Assembly: GCA_943331105.2 (NCBI GenBank)
Contig: CALQKH020000013.1
Coordinates: 1 to 64,000 of the forward strand
Reading direction: 5' to 3'
Source: Akkermansia muciniphila
Lineage (GTDB): Bacteria; Pseudomonadota; Gammaproteobacteria; Burkholderiales; Burkholderiaceae_C
Length of the DNA stretch: 64,000 nt
Part shown: positions 8,655 to 17,795 of the stretch, in pieces
How the letters are laid out: every line of letters begins with the position of its first letter
Position numbering within the stretch: the stretch's first letter is position 1
Notes under the pieces: generated by a model
What the model saw: only the letters and a program-made list of their open reading frames with translations
Told to the model about the DNA's origin: nothing
The model's database searches: none
Program-made: the position numbers and the translations under genes

Positions 8655-9407
8655 TCATGGATTCCGTTTTCTTGTGCCGCCAAGGGTCTTAGGGGCTGCC
8701 GAAGTAGGGGCTTGGCCGAACAATGTCTGACTGGCGATCAAATAGCCCAGCACGCGGTCATGCACAAGTGAATGGCAAAAACGTTCGGGGGCTTGATCGT
8801 TGGCCACACCTTGGCCGTAAATCCAGCGCCGCATTGCGATGTAAAAAAACCCGCCGTGCAACCCCATCAGCAGTTCCAACTCACGTTCGCTGGCTTTGGC
8901 CCTGCTGGTCAAGCCGCGAAAGCGTCTGGTTTCGCGGATCAGACGGGGGAACAGTCGCTGGCGAAGAAGCGAAAAGAACCTGTCGGTGATGTCGTGATCG
9001 GAAAGGCCCGAGAACACCAAGATACGGGTGAACTCGCGGTTCAGCGCTGAGTTGATGTAATCGTCGTAAAAGCCGGTGAGTTTTTCTTCTGGCGTTTTCT
9101 CGGGGTCATCCAGCAAGGCTTCCCAATCTGGGTTCCAGCGCCCCTCGAAAACCTCCAAGTAAACCCGGTCGATCAAGGCTTGTTTGGTGGGAAAGTAATG
9201 GTACAGAAGGGCGTGTGTGACGCCGATGCTGCGGCCCAAATCTCGCAGTTGAGCGCCGAATCCGTTTTGTGCAAAAAAGCCAATCGCGCCATCCAAAATT
9301 TGTCGTTCACGCTCGGCAACACACAACCGCCGCCGCATTCGGGGAGGCTCGGACGCTAACCCTGCAGCGGGGTCAAGCGCCCGCTCAGGGTTTGTCTGTA
9401 TGGGCAT
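8655..9407 (-). CDS. TetR family transcriptional regulator
   Basis: TetR-type repressor, about 250 residues from ATG 9407. The helix-turn-helix is clear: RERQILDGAIGFFAQNGFGAQLRDLGRSIGVTHALLYHYFPTKQALID (residues about 30-75), after which the ligand domain follows. An upstream TTG at 9461 would put the two palindromic sites inside the coding region, so the shorter start is preferred. It is the first gene of a minus-strand unit with dctPQM and diverges from the coxG-M-S-L-type operon. It therefore probably controls both uptake and hydroxylation in response to the substrate or a product. A polyarginine stretch (MRRRL) precedes the DNA-binding domain. Confidence 0.9.
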   Translation of the reverse strand: MPIQTNPERALDPAAGLASEPPRMRRRLCVAERERQILDGAIGFFAQNGFGAQLRDLGRSIGVTHALLYHYFPTKQALIDRVYLEVFEGRWNPDWEALLDDPEKTPEEKLTGFYDDYINSALNREFTRILVFSGLSDHDITDRFFSLLRQRLFPRLIRETRRFRGLTSRAKASERELELLMGLHGGFFYIAMRRWIYGQGVANDQAPERFCHSLVHDRVLGYLIASQTLFGQAPTSAAPKTLGGTRKRNP

Positions 9408-9411
9408 GCTA

Positions 9412-9458
9412 TTTACCGTATGGTCAATTTGGAATAGGATTATTGAACGCATGGTAAA
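9412..9458. promoter_or_regulatory. Paired operator-like sites in divergent promoter
   Basis: Two related 16-bp sites face each other. The first, TTTACC-N4-GGTCAA, starts at 9412; the second, TTTACC-N4-GTTCAA, is read on the minus strand from 9458. As a whole, 17-base arms (9412-9428 and 9442-9458) match at 13 of 17 positions around a 13-base spacer. Position between a TetR gene and the hydroxylase operon makes them probable TetR operators. Confidence 0.55.
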
Positions 9459-9493
9459 CAAAGCAACCCCGTGAAAACCCCAAAGATCACCCC

Positions 9494-10162
9494 ATGGAAT
9501 TGACAGGCGATGTTTTAATTAACGCGGCTCGAGCGCGTGTTTGGGCGGCGCTGAATGATCCGGCTGTTCTGACGGCTTGCATTCCCGGCTGCGAGGCTGT
9601 GGAGCAGGTGGGCCCCCTTGAAAAGACCGCTCGCATGATGGTCAAGGTGGGGCCGGTTCGCGCCAAGTTCAGCGGCCGCATTTTGATGACCGACGTGGTC
9701 GAGGCCGAAAGTTGCGCCATGACTTTCGAGGGGTCTGGTGGTGCAGCCGGAATGGCCCGTGGTCGCTCGCAAGTCGAACTCAGCGATGAGGGCGAGAGCA
9801 CACGGTTGCATTACACGGTTCAGGCCTCGGTGGCTGGCAAGCTGGGCTTGGTGGGGGGGCGCATGATTGACGGGGCCGCCAAGCAGATGGCGGATCAGTT
9901 TTTCAATGCTTTCCAGTTGCATCTAGCGCCACCCCAACCGGAAGCCGACCAGCTACCGACAGCGCCTGAGACGCCTGAAGCGGCCCAAGTGAGCCCAGTG
10001 CTTGCACAGACCCGAAGCGCAGATTTGACTGGGGCTCAAGCGACTGTTGCGCACCCGCCCACCAGCAAATCGCCAGACGACACGGAATGGTTGCGTGTGA
10101 AATGGTTTGCCTTGGGGGTATTGGCCACAGCCGTTGGCGTGTGGCTCGGCGCTCAGCTCTGA
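9494..10162 (+). CDS. CoxG-like SRPBCC protein with C-terminal membrane anchor
   Basis: Member of the CoxG (carbon monoxide dehydrogenase subunit G) group of SRPBCC fold proteins. The opening MELTGDVLINAARARVWAAL and CIPGCEAVEQVG are the family signature, ending with MADQFFNAF near residue 140. A low-complexity Pro/Thr/Ala linker follows. A final hydrophobic helix (WFALGVLATAVGVWLGAQL) probably anchors it to the membrane. CoxG-type proteins recruit the matching Mo hydroxylase to the inner face of the membrane near the respiratory chain. It opens the plus-strand operon with FAD, FeS and Mo subunits following. Confidence 0.9.
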   Translation: MELTGDVLINAARARVWAALNDPAVLTACIPGCEAVEQVGPLEKTARMMVKVGPVRAKFSGRILMTDVVEAESCAMTFEGSGGAAGMARGRSQVELSDEGESTRLHYTVQASVAGKLGLVGGRMIDGAAKQMADQFFNAFQLHLAPPQPEADQLPTAPETPEAAQVSPVLAQTRSADLTGAQATVAHPPTSKSPDDTEWLRVKWFALGVLATAVGVWLGAQL

Positions 10163-10212
10163 GACGGGGCCTTGTTTGGCCGATATGGAACACAAAAACT
10201 GGAAGACCCACC

Positions 10213-11088
10213 GTGAAATCAGCTGCATTTGATTACGTCAAGCCCGCCGCGATGGCCGAGCTCTTCGCGCTGCTTCAATCCCACGGGGATGACGCCCGAA
10301 TTTTGGCGGGTGGACAGACCCTGCTGGCCACGCTGAACATGCGTTTGTCCGAACCGAAACTGGTGATTGACATCACGGGCCTGAATGAGCTGCGGGGCAT
10401 TCGCCAAGAGGGTGACCGTCTGTACATTGGCGCACTGACCACGCACACTGAAATTGAAAACAGCGCCCTGGTCAGCCAGCATGCCCCGATGCTGACCATG
10501 GCAGCCCCGCACATCGCCCACCGAGCGATTCGCAACTCGGGCACCTGGGGCGGCTCGATTGCTTATGGGGACCCTGCGGCTGAATGGCCGTGCTGCCTTT
10601 GCGCCATGGATGGGCAAATTCACCTGCAAAGCCCCACTGGCCGTCGCAAGATTTCGGCCACTGATTTTTTCATGGACCTGTACACGACCGCCCTCGGTCC
10701 TGATGAAGTCGTCGTCGGGGCCGATGTGCCTCTGGCGGGTCAGGCGGACTGGTTTGCTTTCGATGAACTGGCAAGACGCCATGGCGATTACGCGGTGGCA
10801 GGTCTGGCTGTGGCTGCCAGCTTCGCGGGCACAGTGGCTCAGCGTGTGAATCTGGCCTTCCTCGGTATTGGTGCGATCCCTTGGCGTGCACGCCGAACCG
10901 AAGCCCTGCTTGTGGGCAAGACGCTGGATTTGGCAACGGTGGAAATTGCGGTGGCTTCACTCAAGGCCGAGCTCGACCCCCTCCCAGACCTGACCCACAG
11001 CCCCGAAACCAAGCGGCATTTGGCCACCGTACTGGCGCGCCGTTTGCTATCGGCTGCACACGCCAGCCGCAGCGCGATCGCTGCCTGA
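10213..11088 (+). CDS. Mo hydroxylase FAD-binding subunit (CoxM-like)
   Basis: Medium subunit of a xanthine-oxidase-family enzyme, 291 residues, starting at GTG 10213 (MKSAAFDYVKPAAMAEL). FAD contacts are seen in ILAGGQTLLATLNMRL (residues about 30-45) and in the NSGTWGGSIAYGDPAAEWP segment near residue 110, equivalent to TIGGN-DPA. The C-terminal CO_deh_flav_C domain follows. It transfers electrons from the FeS subunit to the acceptor. It lies between the CoxG-like gene and the FeS subunit, 50 bases after the former. The frame is open back to 10087 within coxG, but the domain begins at the GTG. Confidence 0.93.
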   Translation: MKSAAFDYVKPAAMAELFALLQSHGDDARILAGGQTLLATLNMRLSEPKLVIDITGLNELRGIRQEGDRLYIGALTTHTEIENSALVSQHAPMLTMAAPHIAHRAIRNSGTWGGSIAYGDPAAEWPCCLCAMDGQIHLQSPTGRRKISATDFFMDLYTTALGPDEVVVGADVPLAGQADWFAFDELARRHGDYAVAGLAVAASFAGTVAQRVNLAFLGIGAIPWRARRTEALLVGKTLDLATVEIAVASLKAELDPLPDLTHSPETKRHLATVLARRLLSAAHASRSAIAA

Positions 11089-11107
11089 ACTATTCCGGGA
11101 GAAACTC

Positions 11108-11620
11108 ATGCCATCTCTTCAAACACTTCACGTAGAAGTCAACGGTCAAGCGCAAGTGCGCAGCGTGGCACCTCGCCAGCATTTGGTGGACTTCATTCGA
11201 AACGAATTGGGTCTCAAAGGCTCTCATCTGGGTTGCGAACACGGTGTTTGTGGCGCATGCACCGTCGAGGTGAATGGACGCATCGTGCGCGGTTGCCTGA
11301 CGCTGGCCGTTCAAGCCCAGGGCGGCAAGGTTCGCACGATCGAAGGCCTCAGTGCCGATGGTGATGTGCGTGATTTGCAGGATGCCTTTGTCAGGAACAA
11401 CGCCTTGCAGTGTGGGTTTTGCACGCCGGGTATGGTGATGGCGGCCAAGGAGTTGCTGGAGGCCAAACCCGATGCGACCCGGGAAGAGGTGCGTGAGTGG
11501 ATGAGTGGCAACTATTGCCGCTGCACCGGCTATCACGCGATTGTCGATGCCATTTGCGAAACCTTGGCCGAGCGCGCTAAGAATTCGTCCAGCCGTCCAT
11601 CCGAAAAGGTGAGCGCATGA
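11108..11620 (+). CDS. Mo hydroxylase 2Fe-2S subunit (CoxS-like)
   Basis: Small subunit carrying two [2Fe-2S] clusters, 170 residues. The plant-ferredoxin-like cluster is bound by GCEHGVCGACTV and the later Cys in RGCLTLAV. The second, four-helix-bundle cluster is bound by QCGFCTPGMV and YCRCTGYHAI. It has no signal peptide, so the enzyme is cytoplasmic, in contrast to the Tat-associated iorAB-like pair at the right edge. GGGAG precedes the ATG by about eight bases. Its stop overlaps the start of the large subunit by ATGA. Confidence 0.96.
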   Translation: MPSLQTLHVEVNGQAQVRSVAPRQHLVDFIRNELGLKGSHLGCEHGVCGACTVEVNGRIVRGCLTLAVQAQGGKVRTIEGLSADGDVRDLQDAFVRNNALQCGFCTPGMVMAAKELLEAKPDATREEVREWMSGNYCRCTGYHAIVDAICETLAERAKNSSSRPSEKVSA

Positions 11621-14067
11621 ACACGATCACACAGAACATGTCGGGCAATGCGGGCCCTGAAGTGGAAGATTCGCCAAAAGTCGGCCATGAAGAGAAGCCT
11701 TTGCATGCATTGACCGAGGACCCCCGCTACATTGGCCAAAGCGTTGAACGCCCGAGTGCCCGCAAATTGGTCCAAGGTCAGGGCACCTACATCGACGACA
11801 TGGAACTGCCCCGAATGGCCCATGTTGTTTACTGGCGTAGCCCCGTTGCGCATTGCAAGATCACCCACATTGACGCCGCTGCTGCGCGCAGCATGCCCGG
11901 GGTAATCTTGGTCGCCGATGGCCATGACCTGGCCAAAATATGCAAGCCATGGGTGGCGGTTCTGGGCCACTTGGCGGGCATGAAATCGGCGCCGCAGTAT
12001 CCGCTGGCTTTGGACCGTGCCTGCTGGCAGGGAGAGCCGGTGGTGGCGATCGTTGCAGAAACGCGAGAGCAGGCCGAGGACGCGCTGCAGCTCATCCACG
12101 TCGAGATCGAACAACTGCCAGCGGTGGTGGACATGGAGACCGCACTGGACCCGGCGACGCCCCTCATCCATCCGGAGCTGGGTGACAACCTCTGTTTCAC
12201 CCGCAAGCTGAATGTGGGCCAGGTTGACGAGGCTTTTGCCAAGGCCGATGCGGTGGTCGAGACCACCTTTGAATTCGGGCGACACACGGGCGTCACCTTG
12301 GAGCCCCGTTGCCAGATTGCCGATTGGAACCCTGCCGATCAAAAGCTGACGGTGTACCACTCATTCCAAGCACCGCACATGATGCAGGACCTGTACGCCA
12401 GGCAGTTTGACTTGCCTGAACACGCAGTGCGGGTGATTTGCAAGGACGTGGGCGGCTCGTTTGGCATCAAGGTGCATGCGTATCCGGATGACTTTGCCAC
12501 GGTGGCCTTGTCGATGATGTGCCGTCGCCCAGTCAAGTTTGTGGCCGATCGCATGGAGAGTTTCACCAGCGACATTCACGCCCGTCACCACCGAGTCACG
12601 GCCCGCATTGCCGCCAACACGAGCGGAGAGATCCTGGCTTTCGAGATGTACGACTTGACGGGCATTGGTCCGTACTCCATGTTCCCGCGCACCAGCGCGA
12701 TCGAGGGCAACCAGGTGGTCAATTTGGTGGGCGGACCCTACAAACACGCCAATTACAGGGCGCACTTGGACGTGGTGTTTCAGAACAAAACGCCCACTTG
12801 CCAGTACCGTGGGGTGGGGCATCCCATCGCTTGCGCAGTGACCGAAGGATTGGTTGATCAAGCGGCGCGAGCCATTGGCATGGACCCGCTGGAGTTTCGC
12901 AAGAAGAACGTGATTCCGGATGATGCTTACCCCACCACAGGGGCCAGCGGCATCAAGCTCGAAGTCTTGTCGCATGAGGCGTGCCTGAGCAAGATCGAGA
13001 AGATGATGGATTACCCGCGTCTCAAGGCGGAGATTGCCCAGCTGCGTGAACAAGGCATTTACCGCGGCATTGGCTTTGCGACATTGATTGAGCTCACCAA
13101 CCCGAGTGCGGCTTTTTATGGGGTGGGTGGTGCGCGCATTGCCTCTCAGGACGGCTGCACCATCCGCTTGGACCCCTCGGGTGCCATCAGCGTGAGCGTG
13201 AGCGTGGGCGAACAGGGCCAGGGCAATGACGGCATTTACCGACAAATTTCGGCGGACGGTGTCGGCGTTGATCTTGAAAAAGTCCGACTCATCATGAGCG
13301 ACACCGATGTCACGCCTTACGGCGGCGGCACTTGGGCCTCGCGCGGTGCGGGTGTGGGCGGTGAGGCGGTTTTGCTGGCCTCCCAAGCACTTCGCGCCAA
13401 CATCCTCAAATTGGCGGCTGTCATCCTCAAGCGCAGCGAGGCCGAATTGACCGTGCGCCGTGGCCATGTGGTGGACGCCCAGACGCTGGCGTCGGTGCTG
13501 GACTTTGCCGAACTCGGCCGCATTGCCTACTTCCGTTCGGACCTTTTACCCCATGACTTCACGCCGGAGTTGATGGTGACGCGCCACTATGCCCAGCGCG
13601 ACTACCCCTTTATTTTCACCAATGGTGTGCAGGCCTCTTATGTGGAAGTGGACCCGGACACCGGCTTTGTGAAGCTGCTCAAACACTGGGCGGTCGAGGA
13701 TTGCGGCCGCGTGCTCAACCCCAAACTCGTGGACGAGCAAATTCGGGGTGCCATTGTGCAGGGCATCGGTGGCGCGTTGTTTGAAGAGTGCCTGTACGAC
13801 GAAGAAGGGCTCATGCGCAACGCCAACATGGCCGACTACCTGGTGCCCATGAGCGGCGAAATGCCCGACATCGAGGTGGCGCACGTGCAGACACCTACAC
13901 GCAGCAGCCAGCTGGGGGCCAAAGGCGCAGGCGAGGCAGGCACTGCGGGTGCACCTGCTGCGGTCATGAATGCGATCAACGATGCCTTGGCACCGTTCAA
14001 GGCGCAGCTCTGGTCGCAACCGATCACGCCAGAGAAAGTGCTGCGCGCCTTGGGTCGGGTGGCTTGA
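11617..14067 (+). CDS. Mo hydroxylase molybdopterin large subunit (CoxL-like)
   Basis: Catalytic molybdenum subunit of a xanthine-oxidase-family hydroxylase, 816 residues. It shows the N-terminal aldehyde oxidase a/b hammerhead domain (KLVQGQGTYIDDMELP), cofactor-binding segments VGGSFGIK, VGEQGQGNDG and TPYGGGTWASRG, and the catalytic Glu in GAKGAGEAGTAGAP. The active-site loop reads CQYRGVGHP. The VAYRCSFR-type loop with the copper-binding Cys, which defines true CO dehydrogenase, is absent. It should therefore hydroxylate an aromatic, N-heterocyclic or aldehyde substrate rather than oxidise CO. It closes the G-M-S-L operon; modABC at 24.5-27.2 kb would supply molybdate. Confidence 0.94.
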   Translation: MNTITQNMSGNAGPEVEDSPKVGHEEKPLHALTEDPRYIGQSVERPSARKLVQGQGTYIDDMELPRMAHVVYWRSPVAHCKITHIDAAAARSMPGVILVADGHDLAKICKPWVAVLGHLAGMKSAPQYPLALDRACWQGEPVVAIVAETREQAEDALQLIHVEIEQLPAVVDMETALDPATPLIHPELGDNLCFTRKLNVGQVDEAFAKADAVVETTFEFGRHTGVTLEPRCQIADWNPADQKLTVYHSFQAPHMMQDLYARQFDLPEHAVRVICKDVGGSFGIKVHAYPDDFATVALSMMCRRPVKFVADRMESFTSDIHARHHRVTARIAANTSGEILAFEMYDLTGIGPYSMFPRTSAIEGNQVVNLVGGPYKHANYRAHLDVVFQNKTPTCQYRGVGHPIACAVTEGLVDQAARAIGMDPLEFRKKNVIPDDAYPTTGASGIKLEVLSHEACLSKIEKMMDYPRLKAEIAQLREQGIYRGIGFATLIELTNPSAAFYGVGGARIASQDGCTIRLDPSGAISVSVSVGEQGQGNDGIYRQISADGVGVDLEKVRLIMSDTDVTPYGGGTWASRGAGVGGEAVLLASQALRANILKLAAVILKRSEAELTVRRGHVVDAQTLASVLDFAELGRIAYFRSDLLPHDFTPELMVTRHYAQRDYPFIFTNGVQASYVEVDPDTGFVKLLKHWAVEDCGRVLNPKLVDEQIRGAIVQGIGGALFEECLYDEEGLMRNANMADYLVPMSGEMPDIEVAHVQTPTRSSQLGAKGAGEAGTAGAPAAVMNAINDALAPFKAQLWSQPITPEKVLRALGRVA

Positions 14068-14112
14068 GCGTGTGATGCTTCAATCGCCCGAGGGCTCTTT
14101 TGAAACAGCGCC

Positions 14113-15099
14113 TCAGCGGTTGACGTTCACCACCACCCGCCCGCGCACCTGCCCTGCCAAAATCTCTGCGCCCAGGTCGATGGCGTCGGCCAGACCCACT
14201 TCGCGGGTCATGCGTTCCAGTTGCGCGGTGTCCAGGTCTTGCGCCAGTCGCGCCCAGGCCGCTTCGCGCACAGCGCGTGGGGCCATGACGCTGTCAATGC
14301 CCGCCAGCGTCACGCCGCGCAAAATGAAGGGCGCTACGCTCGACGGAAAGTCCATGCCTTGCGCCAAGCCACAAGCGGTGACCACGCCACCGTATTTGGT
14401 GCTGGCGCAGGCGTTGGCCAGGGTGTGGCTGCCCACGGTGTCCACCACGCCGGCCCAACGTTCTTTGGCAAGGGGTTTGCCGGGGGCAGACAGTTCGGCC
14501 CGGTCCATCACGTCGACCGCGCCCAGCTGGCGCAGGTAGTCGGCTTCTTGCAAGCGGCCGGTGCTGGCCACCACGCGATACCCCAGCTTGGCCAAGAGCG
14601 CAATGGCCACGCTGCCCACGCCCCCGCCCGCACCCGTCACCAAAATGTCGCCCTTGTCCGGTGTGACGCCGTGCTTTTGCAGCGCCATCACGCACAGCAT
14701 CGCGGTGTAGCCCGCGGTGCCTATGGCCATGGCCTGACGCGGGGTGAAGGCGGCAGGCAGTTTCACCAGCCAGTCGCCTTTCAAGCGCGCCTTTTGCGCC
14801 AAGCCGCCGCTGTGGCTTTCGCCCACGCCCCAGCCATTGAGCACGACTTGGTCGCCCGCTTTGAACAACGGGTGCTGGCTGTCGGTCACGGTACCTGCCA
14901 AGTCAATGCCTGGCGTGAGCGGGAACTTGCGGACCACGGGCGACTTGCCAGTGATGGCCAAGCCGTCTTTGTAGTTCAGGGTGGAGTAGTCCACCTGTAC
15001 CGTCACATCGCCTTCTGGCAGGGCCGTGTCATCGAGCGACTGCAAGGTACAGCGGTAACCGGTGTCGTCTTTGTGGATTTGCAGGGCTTGGTAAGTCAT
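14113..15099 (-). CDS. acuI: Acrylyl-CoA reductase-like zinc-free MDR oxidoreductase
   Basis: Medium-chain dehydrogenase/reductase of the YhdH/AcuI group, 328 residues. [29 protein letters not shown] and GIDLAGTV are characteristic, as is the NADPH-binding [21 protein letters not shown]. It lacks the structural-zinc cysteines. AcuI enzymes reduce acrylyl-CoA to propionyl-CoA with NADPH and protect against this electrophile. It converges with the Mo hydroxylase operon, 45 bases apart, and is followed on the same strand upstream by a DMT permease gene. Assignment to the group is good; the physiological substrate in this organism is inferred. Confidence 0.88.
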   Translation of the reverse strand: MTYQALQIHKDDTGYRCTLQSLDDTALPEGDVTVQVDYSTLNYKDGLAITGKSPVVRKFPLTPGIDLAGTVTDSQHPLFKAGDQVVLNGWGVGESHSGGLAQKARLKGDWLVKLPAAFTPRQAMAIGTAGYTAMLCVMALQKHGVTPDKGDILVTGAGGGVGSVAIALLAKLGYRVVASTGRLQEADYLRQLGAVDVMDRAELSAPGKPLAKERWAGVVDTVGSHTLANACASTKYGGVVTACGLAQGMDFPSSVAPFILRGVTLAGIDSVMAPRAVREAAWARLAQDLDTAQLERMTREVGLADAIDLGAEILAGQVRGRVVVNVNR

Positions 15100-15144
15100 A
15101 GGGTTCTTTCAAAAAGCGAAACGTTCACGGGTGATGATGGGCGA

Positions 15145-16035
15145 TCATTTGCGGTTGACCAGCACAATGCCCATGGCCACCAGCCCCAAAGACAGAGCCA
15201 GCGTCAGGGTCACGGCTTCGCCCAGCCAGAGCATGCCAAAGAGCAAGGCGAACAGCGGCGTTAAAAATACAAAGGCCGAAATCTTGGTGGCCGGGTAATG
15301 GCCCAGCATCCACATCCAGGCCAAATAGCTGGCAAACGCACCGATCACGGTTTGCACCACGACCGAACCGATGGCAAAGCTGCTCCAGCTGCCGCCCCAA
15401 GGCTCGCCCATGCCGTGTGAGACGCCCACCAACACCAAGGTGCTGATGGCCAATTGGTAAAACAGCAGTTTTTCGGCCGAGATGCGTGTCAGGTTGCACG
15501 CGCGGATGGCCACGGTGGTCAGGCCCCACAAAGCACCTGCGGCCAAGCCCATCAAATCGCCCATGGCGCCACCGCCGCCAAAGCCTTCGCGCAGCGCAAA
15601 CACCACGGCTGCAAAAGCGCAGCCCATGCCCACCCACTGCAGGGGTTTCAAGCGTTCAGTTCGGATGAAAACGGGCACCAGTGCGGCCACCCAAAAGGGA
15701 GAGGTGTACAAAAACACGGTGAGCCGAGAGGCGGTGGTGAGTTGTAAGCCCATATAGATAAAGGCAAATTCGGCAGCAAACAAACAACCCACCAGCAAGC
15801 CAGCCCACAAGCTGCCGTCGCGCGCAAACAGGCGAACCCCCCGCCACTGGCACCACAGCCACAGCAGCAGCGTGGCCCCCAAGCCGCGCACTGCCGACAC
15901 AAACACGGGAGGCAACTCGGCCACGGTGGCTTTGACCAAGACCTGCTGAAAGCCCCAAAACATGCAGCACACCAGCAAAATACCGACCGCCAGGGCGTCT
16001 AGGTTTTCTTTGCGGGGGCGGGTCGATGTGCTCAT
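15145..16035 (-). CDS. EamA/DMT family permease
   Basis: Ten-helix drug/metabolite transporter with two EamA repeats, 296 residues from ATG 16035 (MSTSTRPRKENL). The first repeat starts near ALAVGILLVCCMFWGFQQVLVK and the second near GDLMGLAAGALWGLTTVAIRA. The end is VAMGIVLVNRK, typical of these carriers. An upstream start at 16065 is possible but adds unlike sequence. It lies between acuI (same strand, 45 bases downstream) and the divergent phoD gene. DMT proteins usually export amino acids or small metabolites; the substrate is unknown. Confidence 0.9.
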   Translation of the reverse strand: MSTSTRPRKENLDALAVGILLVCCMFWGFQQVLVKATVAELPPVFVSAVRGLGATLLLWLWCQWRGVRLFARDGSLWAGLLVGCLFAAEFAFIYMGLQLTTASRLTVFLYTSPFWVAALVPVFIRTERLKPLQWVGMGCAFAAVVFALREGFGGGGAMGDLMGLAAGALWGLTTVAIRACNLTRISAEKLLFYQLAISTLVLVGVSHGMGEPWGGSWSSFAIGSVVVQTVIGAFASYLAWMWMLGHYPATKISAFVFLTPLFALLFGMLWLGEAVTLTLALSLGLVAMGIVLVNRK

Positions 16036-16158
16036 GACAATGATTGTGCCGTCACCAGCCCACACCCTCTGTCACCCGTGATAAGTGCGGTGTTTCTTGA
16101 TAAACAGGGAGAATCGACCTCAAACCATGCCCCAAACCCTTTGAAGCCTTTGCCCATC

Positions 16159-17727
16159 ATGTCCAAACCCAACGCGCCTTGGTCGCGCCGCGATCTGTAC
16201 CGCATGGCGTTGGCTGCGGCCTTGGCCCCGTGGTGGACGCCTGGTGTGCAGGCGCAAAGTGCGCCGCCACGTTGGCAGACCAATCCTTTTGGTTTGGGTG
16301 TGGCCAGTGGCCAACCGCAGCCGGGCAGTGTGGTGCTTTGGACGCGTTTGCGCATTGACGACGCCGATGCCGCCAAGCGTGCGCAAGCTACAGAGGTGGT
16401 GTGCGAGCTGTTTGTAGACGAGGCTTTGCGCCAAACGGTGCGCCAATGGCGCCTGAGCGCCGATGCCAGCCGGGGCCATAGCTTGCACGTGCTGGCCGAT
16501 AACCTGCAGCCGGGGCGGCACTATTGGTACCGCTTTGTCAGTGGCAATGCGGTCAGCCCGGTGGGGCGTACCCGAACCAGCCCTGCCTTGAATGAGGCCG
16601 TGCGCCGCTTGCGATTGGGTTTGGCGTCTTGTCAGCATTACGAGCAAGGCCACTATGCGGCGCACCGCCACATGGCCGCTCAAGACCTCGATCTGGTGAT
16701 GTTTGTGGGCGACTACATCTACGAGAGCAGCAACAAGCAGCACAAAATCCGCGCGCATGAGAGCGGCATGCCGTTTTCTTTGGCCGAATACCGCGCCCGC
16801 CATGCCCATTACAAGTCAGACCCCGACCTGCAGGCCTGCCATGCGGCCCACCCTTGGCTCATGACTTGGGACGACCACGAGGTGGTCAACGACTACGCCA
16901 ACGACCTGGACCGGAACTTCACCGACCCGGCGTTGTTCTTGAAGCGCCGAGCGGCGGCCTACCAAGCTTACTTTGAGCACATGCCCTTGCGCTTGGGACC
17001 CGACCCCCAGCAGCCCAGCCAAATGCGCATCCACGACCGTATGGCCTGGGGCAGCTTGGCGGACTTGTGGACCCTGGACTGCCGTCAGTACCGCGACCAC
17101 CATGCTTGCCCCGACTTGATGCGGGGCGGGGGCCGTGTGGTCATGGGCTGCGATGCCCTGAACGACCCTGCGCGCAGCATGTTGGGGCTGCCCCAAGAGC
17201 AATGGCTCACGGCGGGCTTGACCCAAAGCCAGCGGCGCTGGAAATTGTTGGCGCAATCCACCCTGATGGCCACCAGCGGCTTTCAGACCCCTTTGGGCCG
17301 CAGCGCTTTCACCGACGGTTGGGACGGTTACCCGCACGCGCGCACGCGGCTGTTGCAAACCATGGCGGATGCGCGTTTGAGCGATGTGGTCATGTTGGGG
17401 GGCGATGTGCACGCCAACGTGGCTGCCCAGTTGCGTGTGCAGCCGGGCGATGAGCGCTCGCCCGTGGTGGCCAGCGAGTTGGTCACCACCTCGGTCAGCA
17501 CTCGTGGCATGTCGCCTAAGGTCATGGCGCAGATACAGCGTGACAACCCGGACATTCGCCATGCCCGATCAGACGAACGGGGGTACACCCTGATCGATGT
17601 CCGGCCTGAACGCCTGGAGGCGCAATTCATGACCACGGCGCATCCTGTCATGCCCCATGCCGAGTTGGGTGTGCAGGCGCGTTGGACCGTGCGCCAAGGT
17701 GTGGCGGGGGTGGTGCCCGGCAGTTGA
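16159..17727 (+). CDS. phoD: PhoD-family alkaline phosphatase/phosphodiesterase
   Basis: Secreted calcium- and iron-dependent phosphatase/phosphodiesterase of the PhoD family, 522 residues from ATG 16159. The Tat signal is SRRDLYRMALAAALAPWW with probable cleavage after VQAQ. The N-terminal domain (FGLGVASGQPQPGSVVLWTRL) and metal-binding parts are clear: GLASCQHYEQG, MFVGDYIYE, MTWDDHEVVNDYA and MLGGDVHAN. It hydrolyses phosphate esters in the periplasm. It stands alone, with a DMT permease divergent and a TetR gene 68 bases downstream. No Pho box was identified by eye. The frame is open back to 16078. Confidence 0.93.
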   Translation: MSKPNAPWSRRDLYRMALAAALAPWWTPGVQAQSAPPRWQTNPFGLGVASGQPQPGSVVLWTRLRIDDADAAKRAQATEVVCELFVDEALRQTVRQWRLSADASRGHSLHVLADNLQPGRHYWYRFVSGNAVSPVGRTRTSPALNEAVRRLRLGLASCQHYEQGHYAAHRHMAAQDLDLVMFVGDYIYESSNKQHKIRAHESGMPFSLAEYRARHAHYKSDPDLQACHAAHPWLMTWDDHEVVNDYANDLDRNFTDPALFLKRRAAAYQAYFEHMPLRLGPDPQQPSQMRIHDRMAWGSLADLWTLDCRQYRDHHACPDLMRGGGRVVMGCDALNDPARSMLGLPQEQWLTAGLTQSQRRWKLLAQSTLMATSGFQTPLGRSAFTDGWDGYPHARTRLLQTMADARLSDVVMLGGDVHANVAAQLRVQPGDERSPVVASELVTTSVSTRGMSPKVMAQIQRDNPDIRHARSDERGYTLIDVRPERLEAQFMTTAHPVMPHAELGVQARWTVRQGVAGVVPGS

Positions 17728-17744
17728 AAAGACCTGTTGGTATG

Positions 17745-17771
17745 CAAGGGTAACCCTTGAGTCATTTTTTG
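17745..17771 (+). terminator. Possible weak terminator after phoD
   Basis: CAAGGG (17745-17750) is inverted as CCCTTG (17754-17759) around TAA, followed within a few bases by a run of six T. The stem is short and the loop minimal, so this is only a candidate for the end of the phoD message. Confidence 0.3.
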
Positions 17772-17795
17772 GGGTTGCACGGCTAAAATGAACCG

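Noticed and set aside
12361..13467. Open minus-strand frame antisense to the Mo large subunit
   Set aside because: Low-complexity His/Ala-rich translation without motifs; shadow of the real gene.
9494..14067. Aerobic carbon monoxide dehydrogenase operon
   Set aside because: Gene order resembles cox, but the large subunit lacks the Cys-containing active-site loop that binds copper, so only a related hydroxylase is supported.
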